This document shows positions 49,667 to 57,519 of a DNA stretch of 64,000 bases, piece after piece. Made by a program: the position numbers and the translations under genes. The stretch comes from CALCZU01 sp964396165 (GTDB lineage: Bacteria > Bdellovibrionota > FAC87 > UBA2466), in the NCBI GenBank assembly GCA_964396165.1, contig CAYNEF010000005.1:29958-93957 (forward strand), read 5' to 3'. Numbering within the stretch: position 1 is the first letter of the stretch; every line of letters begins with the position of its first letter. The notes under the pieces are model-generated. The model did not search any database, was not told where the DNA came from, and worked only from the letters and a program-made list of their open reading frames with translations.

Positions 49667-51018
49667 AAATGAATGAGAAAATATTTAGAGAGTACGACAT
49701 CCGTGGCATTGCAGACAAAGACCTGACTGACGAAGTTGCCTATGGTGTGAGTAGAGCAATCGCTACCGTTGTGCGACGACGCGGTGGAAAGCGAATGACA
49801 TTAGGTAGAGATTGCCGAGTGAGTTCTCCCAGACTCCATGCCCAGTTCTTAAAAGGTTTTATGGATACCGGGATTGATGTTGTCGACATTGGTCTTGTGC
49901 CCACCCCTCTTTTATATTTTTCAGTCATTCATAAAGACATGGATGGCGGCGTGATGATCACAGGAAGTCACAACCCGGGAGATCAAAATGGGTTTAAAAT
50001 TTGCGTCGGTAAGACCACGATTCACGGCGATGAAATCCAGAATTTAAAAAAGATGGTACTTGCCTCCGACTATATCTCCGAAAAAGGTGCCGTCACCAAT
50101 ATTTCTATCGTTGATGACTATGTAGAGATGGCAGCCAAGTCGATACAACAACCATTGAACGTCAAAGTTGTTGTGGACTCTGGAAACGGAATGGGTGGCA
50201 TTGTCGCACCGAAACTTTATAAAAAGTTAGGTTGCGAAGTAATTGAGCTGTATTCCACACCAGATGGAACATTCCCCAATCACCATCCTGATCCAAGCGA
50301 ATTAAAAAATCTGGAAGAGCTCATTACTGCAGTTAAAAAAGAAGGTGCTCTTTTGGGAATTGCGTTTGACGGTGATGCCGATCGCATCGGTGTTATCGAC
50401 TCAAGCGGCAAATCTCTTTTTGGTGACGAAATATTAGCGCTTTATGCACGCGATATTTTAGAAACCCATAAGGGTGCAAAAATTATTTCTGAAGTGAAAG
50501 CTTCACACCGTTTGTATGACGATATAAAAAATCACGGTGGCGTACCCATCATGTGGAAGACCGGACACAGCCTTATAAAAGCCAAGATGAAAGAAGAAAA
50601 AGCATTACTTGCAGGCGAAATGTCAGGACACATGTTTTTTAATGACCGGTATTATGGCTATGATGACGCAGTCTATGCGGGTGCAAGAATGCTAGAAATT
50701 TGCCATAAGAAAAAACAAGGGCCACTTGCCTTATTAAAAGGAATGCCTCCCTCTTTTTCTACGGCTGAACTCCGCCTGGATTGTCCTGATGAAATTAAGT
50801 TTCAGGTCGTAGAAAAAACAACCGCTGAGCTTATTAAAAAAGGATTAAAGGTAAACACCATTGATGGTGCAAGAGTAGAATACGCAGATGGTTGGGGGCT
50901 TGTACGAGCTTCTAACACGCAACCTGTTCTTGTTTATCGTTTTGAAGCAACTTCAGAAAAAAGACTGAACGAAATTCGAAATGAAATTGAGACAGTGGTG
51001 AATTCGTTTTTAAAGTAG
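49663..51018 (+). CDS. phosphomannomutase/phosphoglucomutase (alpha-D-phosphohexomutase)
   Basis: 451 residues, ATGA overlap with surA. FREYDIRGI near the start, catalytic phosphoserine S102 (TGSHNP), metal loop DGDADRIG, sugar-binding GEMSGH and the phosphate-binding loop RASNTQPVLVYRFE. It interconverts 1- and 6-phosphates of glucose or mannose, for surface polysaccharide and LPS precursors. AlgC/ManB type is most likely; the sugar preference is not decidable. Uncommonly linked to a surA operon. Confidence 0.94.
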   Translation: MKMNEKIFREYDIRGIADKDLTDEVAYGVSRAIATVVRRRGGKRMTLGRDCRVSSPRLHAQFLKGFMDTGIDVVDIGLVPTPLLYFSVIHKDMDGGVMITGSHNPGDQNGFKICVGKTTIHGDEIQNLKKMVLASDYISEKGAVTNISIVDDYVEMAAKSIQQPLNVKVVVDSGNGMGGIVAPKLYKKLGCEVIELYSTPDGTFPNHHPDPSELKNLEELITAVKKEGALLGIAFDGDADRIGVIDSSGKSLFGDEILALYARDILETHKGAKIISEVKASHRLYDDIKNHGGVPIMWKTGHSLIKAKMKEEKALLAGEMSGHMFFNDRYYGYDDAVYAGARMLEICHKKKQGPLALLKGMPPSFSTAELRLDCPDEIKFQVVEKTTAELIKKGLKVNTIDGARVEYADGWGLVRASNTQPVLVYRFEATSEKRLNEIRNEIETVVNSFLK

Positions 51019-51023
51019 TGTAA

Positions 51024-53846
51024 ATGGCAGATGCAATAACGATTAAAGGCGCGCGCGAGCACAATCTTAAAAATGTAAGTATTGTTGTGCCCCGAAATAA
51101 ATTTGTCGTTTTCACAGGCCTTAGCGGATCCGGAAAATCTTCTCTCGCGTTTGATACTATTTATGCCGAAGGCCAGCGCCGTTATCTGGAATCGCTTTCA
51201 GCCTATGCACGTCAGTTTTTAGAACAGCTTAAAAAGCCTGAAGTAGACTCCATCGAGGGCCTTTCGCCTTCTATTTCAATCGAACAGAAAAATATTTCTA
51301 GAAACCCCAGATCCACTGTCGGTACCGTCACGGAGATATACGATTACATGCGTCTTTTATTCGCACGCGTGGGAACACCGCTTTGTTTTAATTGCGGCAA
51401 TCCGATTCAAAGTCAGACGACTACACAGATACTGGATCAAATTCTTGCACTGCCTCAAGGGACGAAGCTTTCCATTCTTTCTCCCATTGCACGCGGTAAA
51501 AAAGGCGAATTTCAAAAAGAATTAAATGAAGTACGTGCGAAAGGTTTTTCTCGCGTTCGCATTGACGGCGAAGATGTAACGCTATCAGCTCCCATTAAGC
51601 TAAAAAAGACTTTTAAACACGATATCTCTGTTTATATCGATCGCATCGCTATCAAAGCCGGAATCGAAACCCGGTTAATGGAAGCAATTGAAATGGCGAT
51701 TGAAATTTCCGGAGGAACTCTCGAACTTCTTTTACTCGATAATGCCGAGATTCGTTTCTTTTCTACAAAATTTGCCTGTACGGAATGCGGTTCGAGCTTT
51801 CCCGAAATCGAGCCGCGTTGTTTTTCATTCAATAACCAGCAAGGGCAATGTGAAGCTTGTCTGGGTTTGGGAACTTATTCGCGCTTTGATCCGATTCTTG
51901 TAATACCTAATCACTCACTATCCCTAAAAGACGGGGCCATTGCTCCTTGGGAAGAGAAATCAAAAGCATCCATTGATAGAACTATTGAAGCGCTTTCTCA
52001 TAAATACAAATTTAAGCCTGACGCCCCTTTTGGCGATCTCTCTGAAGAAGTGCAAAAGGTAATTTTGTACGGATCGGGAGAAGAAAATCTGGAGTTTAAA
52101 GTCCCAGGAAAAAGTTCTTTTAAGCAGCCATTCGAGGGCGTTATTCCGGCGCTTGAGAAAGACTATCAAAAAGCAAAGAATAGTTTTGATGAATACCAGT
52201 TCGAACAATATTTGACCTACCTTCCTTGCGAAACCTGTAAAGGAACACGGCTTAAAAAAGAGTTTTTGTCTGTAATGATCCAAAATAAAAACATCGCGCA
52301 GATTTCTGAGATGGCCATTACCGACACGATTGAGTTTGTGAAAGAACTGCGGTTTTCCAAATCACAAAACATCATTGCGATTCCGATTTTAAAAGAAATT
52401 CAAGCGCGCCTGGATTTCTTAAATGATGTTGGATTGTCTTATCTGTCTCTTTCCAGAAGTGCCGCCACCTTATCGGGTGGGGAAGCCCAGCGCATACGCC
52501 TTGCGACTCAGATTGGCTCTAATATGGTAGGTGTTCTCTATGTATTAGATGAACCGAGTATCGGTCTTCACCAAAGAGACAACGAAAAGCTGATTCAAAC
52601 CCTAGAAAAGCTCCGAGACATCGGAAACTCTGTCATCGTAGTGGAACATGACGAAGAGACAATCGAACGTTCGGATTTTGTAGTCGATATGGGGCCGATG
52701 GCAGGAAAACACGGTGGTGAAATCATTTTTGCTGGTGATCCGAAAGAATTAAGGAACAATCAACGCTCAATCACAGGCAAATATCTTTCGCATGAGATCG
52801 AAATCCCTGTTCCTCCAAGGCGTGCAATGGATCCCGCTAAGGTTTTAAAGATTATTGGGGCAAGTGAGAACAACTTAAAGAATCTCGACATCACCTTTCC
52901 GTTAGGGCTCTTTGTTTGCGTGAGTGGTGTATCGGGATCAGGCAAAAGTTCGCTTATCATCGATACGTTACTTACGAATTTGTCTGCTGCGATTAACCAA
53001 AAGAGAAAAACATTTGTAAACTGTGCCGCCATTGAAGGTATTCACCAGCTGGATAAAGTCGTACATGTGGATCAAAGCCCCATCGGCCGCACCCCCCGCT
53101 CAAACCCAGCTACTTACACAGGTGTTTTTAGCGATATTCGAACTCTTTTTGCCAATTTACCTGACAGTCAGGCGCGTGGGTTTAAACCGGGAAGGTTTTC
53201 TTTCAACGTGGCTGGCGGTAGATGTGAAGCCTGTAGTGGAGATGGTAATTTAAAAATCTCGATGAGTTTTTTGCCGGATGTTTTTGTGGAATGTGAAGTT
53301 TGTCGGGGCAAACGCTATAACCGCGAAACGCTCGAAGTTTTCTACCGTGGAAAAAATATTGCGGACGTTTTAAAGATGTCTGTCGAAGAAGCCGTGGAGT
53401 TTTTCGCCCGCATCCCGCAGATCCATTCAAAGCTGGAAACTCTTTTGGGTGTCGGACTTTCTTATATTGAACTGGGACAAAACGCCGTAACCCTTTCGGG
53501 CGGCGAAGCCCAACGCATCAAACTTGCAAAAGAACTGAATCGGCGGGCTACTGGCAGAACGATTTATATTTTAGATGAACCCACAACAGGACTTCATTTT
53601 GAAGACGTAAGAAGGTTACTAGAAATTTTGCAACTACTCGTAAATCAAGGAAACACTGTCATCGTCATTGAACACAATCTGGATGTCATCAAACAGGCAG
53701 ACTTCTTAATCGATTTGGGACCTGAGGGTGGAAAACACGGCGGCGAAATCGTCGTGCAAGGCACACCTGAAGAAGTAGCCAAACACCCCACCAGCTTCAC
53801 TGGTATATACTTGAAGAAAATCTTGAAGCGCCACAAGCGCCCGTAG
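51024..53846 (+). CDS. uvrA: excinuclease ABC subunit A
   Basis: 940 residues. ITIKGAREHNLKN start, two ABC modules with Walker A (TGLSGSGKSSLAFD; SGVSGSGKSSLI), signatures (LSGGEAQRIRLATQIGS; LSGGEAQRIKLAKEL) and Walker B (LYVLDEPSIGLHQRD; IYILDEPTTGLHFED); two zinc modules (CTECG...CEACLGLG at about 250-280 and CEACSGDG...CEVCRGK at about 735-765). It senses DNA lesions in nucleotide excision repair. Starts 5 bases after the phosphohexomutase. Its stop codon (TAG) shares its G with the first base of a palindromic repeat. Confidence 0.98.
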   Translation: MADAITIKGAREHNLKNVSIVVPRNKFVVFTGLSGSGKSSLAFDTIYAEGQRRYLESLSAYARQFLEQLKKPEVDSIEGLSPSISIEQKNISRNPRSTVGTVTEIYDYMRLLFARVGTPLCFNCGNPIQSQTTTQILDQILALPQGTKLSILSPIARGKKGEFQKELNEVRAKGFSRVRIDGEDVTLSAPIKLKKTFKHDISVYIDRIAIKAGIETRLMEAIEMAIEISGGTLELLLLDNAEIRFFSTKFACTECGSSFPEIEPRCFSFNNQQGQCEACLGLGTYSRFDPILVIPNHSLSLKDGAIAPWEEKSKASIDRTIEALSHKYKFKPDAPFGDLSEEVQKVILYGSGEENLEFKVPGKSSFKQPFEGVIPALEKDYQKAKNSFDEYQFEQYLTYLPCETCKGTRLKKEFLSVMIQNKNIAQISEMAITDTIEFVKELRFSKSQNIIAIPILKEIQARLDFLNDVGLSYLSLSRSAATLSGGEAQRIRLATQIGSNMVGVLYVLDEPSIGLHQRDNEKLIQTLEKLRDIGNSVIVVEHDEETIERSDFVVDMGPMAGKHGGEIIFAGDPKELRNNQRSITGKYLSHEIEIPVPPRRAMDPAKVLKIIGASENNLKNLDITFPLGLFVCVSGVSGSGKSSLIIDTLLTNLSAAINQKRKTFVNCAAIEGIHQLDKVVHVDQSPIGRTPRSNPATYTGVFSDIRTLFANLPDSQARGFKPGRFSFNVAGGRCEACSGDGNLKISMSFLPDVFVECEVCRGKRYNRETLEVFYRGKNIADVLKMSVEEAVEFFARIPQIHSKLETLLGVGLSYIELGQNAVTLSGGEAQRIKLAKELNRRATGRTIYILDEPTTGLHFEDVRRLLEILQLLVNQGNTVIVIEHNLDVIKQADFLIDLGPEGGKHGGEIVVQGTPEEVAKHPTSFTGIYLKKILKRHKRP

Positions 53847-53909
53847 TCATTGCGAGGGCGCAGCCCGAAGCAATCCCCTCGAGATAGCTTCGCTATCGCT
53901 CGCAATGAC
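53846..53909. repeat. palindromic GTCATTGCGAGG repeat, complete
   Basis: 64 bases, starts GTCATTGCGAGGGCGC and ends GCTCGCAATGAC; outer arms complementary, with an inner TAGCTTCGCTA hairpin. It begins on the last base of the uvrA stop codon. Confidence 0.9.
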
Positions 53910-53915
53910 TGCGAA

Positions 53916-53954
53916 ATAAAAAACCGCGAATCTAATTAAAGATCCGCGGTTCTT
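53916..53954 (-). terminator. rho-independent terminator for atpB-atpE
   Basis: On the minus strand an 11-bp stem (AACCGCGGATC / GATTCGCGGTT, one G-U pair) with a TTTAATTA loop is followed by TTTTTTATTT. It lies about 50 bases after the atpE stop codon. Confidence 0.85.
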
Positions 53955-53959
53955 AAACT

Positions 53960-53993
53960 GTCATTGCGAGGAGAGAAGCGACGAAGCAACCTC
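53960..53993. repeat. single arm of the GTCATTGCGAGG repeat
   Basis: GTCATTGCGAGGAGAGAAGC then GAAGCAACCTC: one arm only, right after the terminator and ending 11 bases before the atpE stop codon. Half of the palindrome has been lost or never existed here. Confidence 0.75.
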
Positions 53994-54004
53994 CTCAACT
54001 AAAA

Positions 54005-54334
54005 TTACATTTTTCCCATAAGCAAGTAAACAATTGCGAATGTGAACAGTACGAGTGTTTCAACGAACACTAAGCTCAAAATAAGCTGTGTGCCCATTGC
54101 TTTTTGCGCGCTTGGATTGCGGGATACGCCATCCATGTAAGAAGCGGCAATTTTGCCTTGTGCTGTTGAAGCGGCGATAACTGCCAATGCCATTCCGAAA
54201 CCTACTGCTAATGCAGTTGTCCAGGTAGCGCTTGTTGCAGCAGCTGCTGCAGCTTCGTGTTCTTCAGCGAAAACTTGAGCGCTCATGAATAAGCTTCCCA
54301 AAATTAGACTGTATTTATTGATTAGTTTTGACAT
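54005..54334 (-). CDS. atpE: ATP synthase F0 subunit c, with N-terminal signal sequence
   Basis: 109 residues, longer than the usual 70-90: the first 23 residues look like a signal peptide (..SLFMSAQVFAEEHE) followed by an Ala-rich stretch. Two membrane helices (about 40-62 and 82-106) with the loop SRNPSAQ. The ion-carrying Glu is E92 in VFVETLVLF. Q59 and T93 match Q32 and S66 of sodium-binding c-rings, but the Tyr at position 70 of those is Phe (F97). Downstream of atpB by 23 bases; atp F1 genes are not nearby. Confidence 0.94.
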   Translation of the reverse strand: MSKLINKYSLILGSLFMSAQVFAEEHEAAAAAATSATWTTALAVGFGMALAVIAASTAQGKIAASYMDGVSRNPSAQKAMGTQLILSLVFVETLVLFTFAIVYLLMGKM

Positions 54335-54357
54335 CTTTTCCTCCTAAATAAAAACCG

Positions 54358-55080
54358 TTAATGGTGTTCTTCTTCGTGTTCTGTTGCCATCTGCACGTAT
54401 ACCGACGTCAGCACTGCGAAGAGAAAGGCCTGTATCGTACAGACAACAATTCCAAAAAGCAACAAGGGTACAGGGAGAACCCACTTGAATAAATCCGCAA
54501 AAGACCCAGCCAAAAGATGGTCGATGGTCATGTTCAAAAACAGACGCAAACCTAGGGTAGCTGGTCTTAAAACGTGAGAAAGAAGTTCAAATGCAGCAAT
54601 GGGTATTCCAAATACGCCCATGCCCATCAAAAAGTGCTTACAGTAGCCAACAAGTCCGTGTGCTTTGATGCCGTGTAAGTTGTAGTAAACAAAAGAGGCA
54701 AGTCCCAAAGCAACAGTTGTATTCAAACTAGAGCTGGGAGAATGCGACAAAGGCAAAATTCCCATCAGGTTAGATAAAAGCACGAACAAAAAGAGAGAGG
54801 CGATAAACGCAAAATACTGCTCACCGTGGTGGCCTAAAATATCCGTCACTGTTTTGTAGAGACCTTCTACAAGAACATCAATAAACCCACCCACCGTTGG
54901 CTTGGGATTGGGCACGACCATTTTTTCAATGCCTTTATTGATCGCAAGTTTTGCAAAAATAGAAATTACGACAATCGTCGCAAAAATAAGCAGAGCTCCA
55001 TTTACATGGATCAGTTTTTCGTCCTGAGGTAATCCAGGTATCTGGAGTAACCAACTTTGTGGGCCGTGATGCGCCGTCAT
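54358..55080 (-). CDS. atpB: ATP synthase F0 subunit a
   Basis: 240 residues with five or six membrane helices. RPATLGLRLFLNMTIDHLLAGS contains the essential Arg (GLRLF), GKSTEWPNP-like loop is absent, as in many non-enteric forms; the last helix has QAFLFAVLTSVYV. Its N-terminus (MTAHHGPQSWLLQIPGL) faces the periplasm. Together with subunit c it makes the proton or sodium channel. Divergent from the O-methyltransferase gene; a perfect 16-base palindrome lies between the two. Confidence 0.95.
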   Translation of the reverse strand: MTAHHGPQSWLLQIPGLPQDEKLIHVNGALLIFATIVVISIFAKLAINKGIEKMVVPNPKPTVGGFIDVLVEGLYKTVTDILGHHGEQYFAFIASLFLFVLLSNLMGILPLSHSPSSSLNTTVALGLASFVYYNLHGIKAHGLVGYCKHFLMGMGVFGIPIAAFELLSHVLRPATLGLRLFLNMTIDHLLAGSFADLFKWVLPVPLLLFGIVVCTIQAFLFAVLTSVYVQMATEHEEEHH

Positions 55081-55104
55081 ATTCTCCTAAAATGAACTTA
55101 AACG

Positions 55105-55120
55105 GTATTACCTGTAATAC
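55105..55120. promoter_or_regulatory. palindrome between atpB and the O-methyltransferase gene, operator candidate
   Basis: GTATTACCTGTAATAC: 7-bp arms around CT. It sits 25 bases before the atpB ATG and 59 before the methyltransferase ATG, in the position of a dimeric repressor or activator site. A second short inverted repeat, ATTGA-TAAT-TCAAT (55121-55134), adjoins it. Confidence 0.4.
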
Positions 55121-55178
55121 ATTGATAATTCAATAGAGTTTGTTAGTTTAGATAGACAAACAGGGCGCCAAACAATAC

Positions 55179-55823
55179 ATGACACACATAGTCAAAGAAG
55201 AAATCAGTCAATATTGCGAAAATCACAGCTCACAGCCCTCTTCACTGACAGAAGAATTGGCCGCGTACACAATTAAAAATGTGGAATATCCTCAAATGCT
55301 TTCGGGATCTCTTGTCGCAAGTTTTTTAGGAATGATGATCCGGTTGGTAAATGCTACGCGAATTTTAGAAGTAGGAACGTATACGGGTTACTCGGCTCTT
55401 TGCATGGCAGAAAATCTGCCTTCTAATGGAGAACTCATTACTCTCGATATCAGCCGCGAACGAGTCGCCGTTGGACAAACATTTTGGGACAAGAGTCCGC
55501 ACGGCAAAAAGATTAAATCGGTTTTAGGGCCAGCTATCGAAACGATGAAAACGTTGAAGCCTGCATTTGATCTCGTTTTCATCGACGCGGATAAACCCGG
55601 TTATTTGCAATACTTAAAATCTGCACTGCCGCTTTTAAGCGAAACAGGTGTGGTGGTTGTCGACAACTGCCTGTGGAACGGTACGGTTTTAGAAAAAAAT
55701 CCAACAGATCCAGATGCAATCGCTATCAAGGCATTTAATGACTTTGTTGCTAGCAACTCAACCTTGCAGAAAACTTTAGTTCCCATCAGGGATGGTCTGT
55801 TTGTCATTCGGAAAGTGAAATGA
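55179..55823 (+). CDS. class I SAM-dependent O-methyltransferase (COMT/CCoAMT-like)
   Basis: 214 residues. ILEVGTYTGYSALCMAENLP is the SAM-binding motif I of the O-methyltransferase family (PF01596), VFIDADKPGYLQYL holds the metal-binding Asp pair, VVVDNCLWNGTVLE follows. Bacterial homologues methylate catechol-type substrates in a Mg-dependent manner; the natural substrate is unknown. The TGA overlaps the ATG of the epimerase gene (ATGA), so the two work in one transcript. Confidence 0.93.
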   Translation: MTHIVKEEISQYCENHSSQPSSLTEELAAYTIKNVEYPQMLSGSLVASFLGMMIRLVNATRILEVGTYTGYSALCMAENLPSNGELITLDISRERVAVGQTFWDKSPHGKKIKSVLGPAIETMKTLKPAFDLVFIDADKPGYLQYLKSALPLLSETGVVVVDNCLWNGTVLEKNPTDPDAIAIKAFNDFVASNSTLQKTLVPIRDGLFVIRKVK

Positions 55824-56734
55824 AAGTACTTGTCTTGGGCGGCACATCTTTTTTTGGAAAAGAAATAGTCCGTGCTTTTTCTTCAGCCGGCCACAAAGTC
55901 ACTACGTTTTCGCGCGTGAAAAAAACAAGCGAAGATGGAGCTCCCCACATTGAAGGCAACAGAACAATCAAAGAAGATTTGCTTCGCGCAAACAAAGCCG
56001 GCCCATGGGATCTTGTTATCGACAATATCGCATTTGGGGCAAAAGACATTACCTTAGCTTTAGATGTTTTTAAGAATTTGAAACACTATATTCTTACCAG
56101 CACGGCTTCGGTCTATCGCTTTGTTCCCAAAGACGCCTACCACCCTCCTGTAAAAGAAAGCGATGTCGATTTTTCGTATGTGCCGACTGAAGAAGATCAA
56201 AATAATTCAAACTGGATTTACGCACGAGGAAAACTCGAAGCGGAACGCACCTTAAAAAAACAAACGGCAGTTCCCTTTACCATTTTACGTCCTCCTGTTG
56301 TGTATGGAAAAAATGATGTCACTGCACGTGGGTTTTGGTATTTGGACCGTCTGCTTGCAGACAAAGAAATTTTACTCGCTAATGGCGGCAATAATAGCTT
56401 TCAACTTTGCCACAGTGCTGATCTGGCAAACGTATTTCTTTTGTGTGCACAATCGAAGGCGTCCTTTGGAAAAACATATAATGTTTCGATGACGGAAGTT
56501 CTCACACTTCGAAAGTTTATTGAAATCAGTGCGACAGCACTTGAGAAGACACCCTTATTCAAAGATGTACCAATAGAAGAATTTCTCGAAAACGGCGGGC
56601 CCTACGCGAAGATGGATAATAGAATTTACGATTGTACTGCTGCAAAAACAGACCTGGGTTTTATCCATAGTCCACTTCCGGGATTTGTAAGAGAAACTGC
56701 CTTGTGGTTTAAGGAACAAAAAAAGACTAGTTAG
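55820..56734 (+). CDS. NAD-dependent epimerase/dehydratase (extended SDR)
   Basis: 304 residues. MKVLVLGGTSFFGKEIVRAF is the dinucleotide loop GGTxFFG, typical of atypical extended SDRs (like CSP41 or the NAD-epimerases); active-site YARGK (YxxxK) is in WIYARGKLEAE, and TILRPPVVYGKND follows. Sugar-nucleotide or similar substrates are likely; the O-methyltransferase upstream and the glycosyltransferase on the other strand fit an exopolysaccharide or glycan role, by context only. Ends overlapping the convergent glycosyltransferase gene by 8 bases. Confidence 0.9.
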   Translation: MKVLVLGGTSFFGKEIVRAFSSAGHKVTTFSRVKKTSEDGAPHIEGNRTIKEDLLRANKAGPWDLVIDNIAFGAKDITLALDVFKNLKHYILTSTASVYRFVPKDAYHPPVKESDVDFSYVPTEEDQNNSNWIYARGKLEAERTLKKQTAVPFTILRPPVVYGKNDVTARGFWYLDRLLADKEILLANGGNNSFQLCHSADLANVFLLCAQSKASFGKTYNVSMTEVLTLRKFIEISATALEKTPLFKDVPIEEFLENGGPYAKMDNRIYDCTAAKTDLGFIHSPLPGFVRETALWFKEQKKTS

Positions 56735-57446
56735 ATTCTGGTTCCACTTTCCAGAAAACTAAATCGTAAAGAATTTCAGCAAGAATCACTAAACCATTTC
56801 GTACCCGCATGCATTTTGTCACGCCACCAATGCGCTTGGGTTCAGAACCCGCAATTTCAGCAACTTTCATTTTTAGTTTTGCGGCACGTATTGAGGAATT
56901 CACATCCCATCCCGCATATTTTGGAAAATTTCTTTCGGGCGAAAAAAATGTGTCTGTCATCATGTGCATGCGCGGAATGATTTCTCTTTTATAGGCTCTA
57001 AAAATCACAAGAGTGTCCGTGTATTTACCGCCAAAGCAGACGTTGATCATCGTCGTAAACATCCAGTTCCCAAAACGCGTGATTAAACTATCATCATCGC
57101 TGCGAGCACCATCTCTGTATCTGGAAACAATCACCAGATCATGTCCCTCTTTCATTTTTTCTATTAACGCAGGGATACATTCCGGCATAGAATTTCCGTC
57201 GGGACTGAAAGTAATGATGATGTCGCCAGTGGAAATTTTATAGCCGTCTCGTAAGGCATTAATCAGACCTGGCTTGTCTTGTCGGACAATGTCGTAGCCA
57301 TGCTGCTTGGCGTATTCAATCGTTCCGTCTGTAGATCCACCATCCGAAACGACGATTTGATCGCACCACTCTGGTTTGATGAGTGGCATTATATGTCTCA
57401 TGCCGTCTATTTCATTCAACGTCGGCATTAATAAAGTAACTTTCAT
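56727..57446 (-). CDS. family 2 glycosyltransferase (dolichyl-phosphate-mannose synthase-like)
   Basis: 239 residues. MKVTLLMPTLNEIDGMRHIMP, VVSDGGSTDGTIEYA and ITFSPDGNS form the GT-A nucleotide-sugar site; RYRDGARSDDDSLITRFGNWMFTTMINV is like the polyprenyl-phosphate-sugar synthase group. No membrane helix at the end. It probably adds a sugar to a lipid carrier or glycan. TACAAT lies 6 bases before the ATG, and an array of 11-bp repeats starts 6 bases upstream of that. Confidence 0.9.
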   Translation of the reverse strand: MKVTLLMPTLNEIDGMRHIMPLIKPEWCDQIVVSDGGSTDGTIEYAKQHGYDIVRQDKPGLINALRDGYKISTGDIIITFSPDGNSMPECIPALIEKMKEGHDLVIVSRYRDGARSDDDSLITRFGNWMFTTMINVCFGGKYTDTLVIFRAYKREIIPRMHMMTDTFFSPERNFPKYAGWDVNSSIRAAKLKMKVAEIAGSEPKRIGGVTKCMRVRNGLVILAEILYDLVFWKVEPESN

Positions 57447-57452
57447 TTTACA

Positions 57453-57458
57453 ATTGTA
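57453..57458 (-). promoter_or_regulatory. -10 hexamer of the glycosyltransferase gene
   Basis: TACAAT on the minus strand, then TGTAAA and ATG, so transcription would start at or next to the start codon. The only TTG-type -35 at hand is TTGATC from the 11-bp array (57474-57479), at a short 15-base spacing. Confidence 0.4.
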
Positions 57459-57463
57459 CCATA

Positions 57464-57512
57464 ATCAATTCGTGATCAACCATCGATCAACTCACGATCA
57501 ACCTTCGATCAA
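57464..57512. repeat. 11-bp-period repeat array (5 units of ATCAA)
   Basis: ATCAA occurs at 57464, 57475, 57486, 57497 and 57508, each exactly 11 bases apart; four of the five are GATCAAC. It lies between the AtpZ-like and glycosyltransferase genes, just upstream of the latter's -10. A 21-base segment of it is identical to part of the array at 63630. Confidence 0.9.
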
Positions 57513-57519
57513 CCAAAAA

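Noticed and set aside
54005..54334. Firm call of a sodium-driven ATP synthase
   Set aside because: Only part of the sodium motif is present (Phe in place of Tyr70); kept as a question in the findings.
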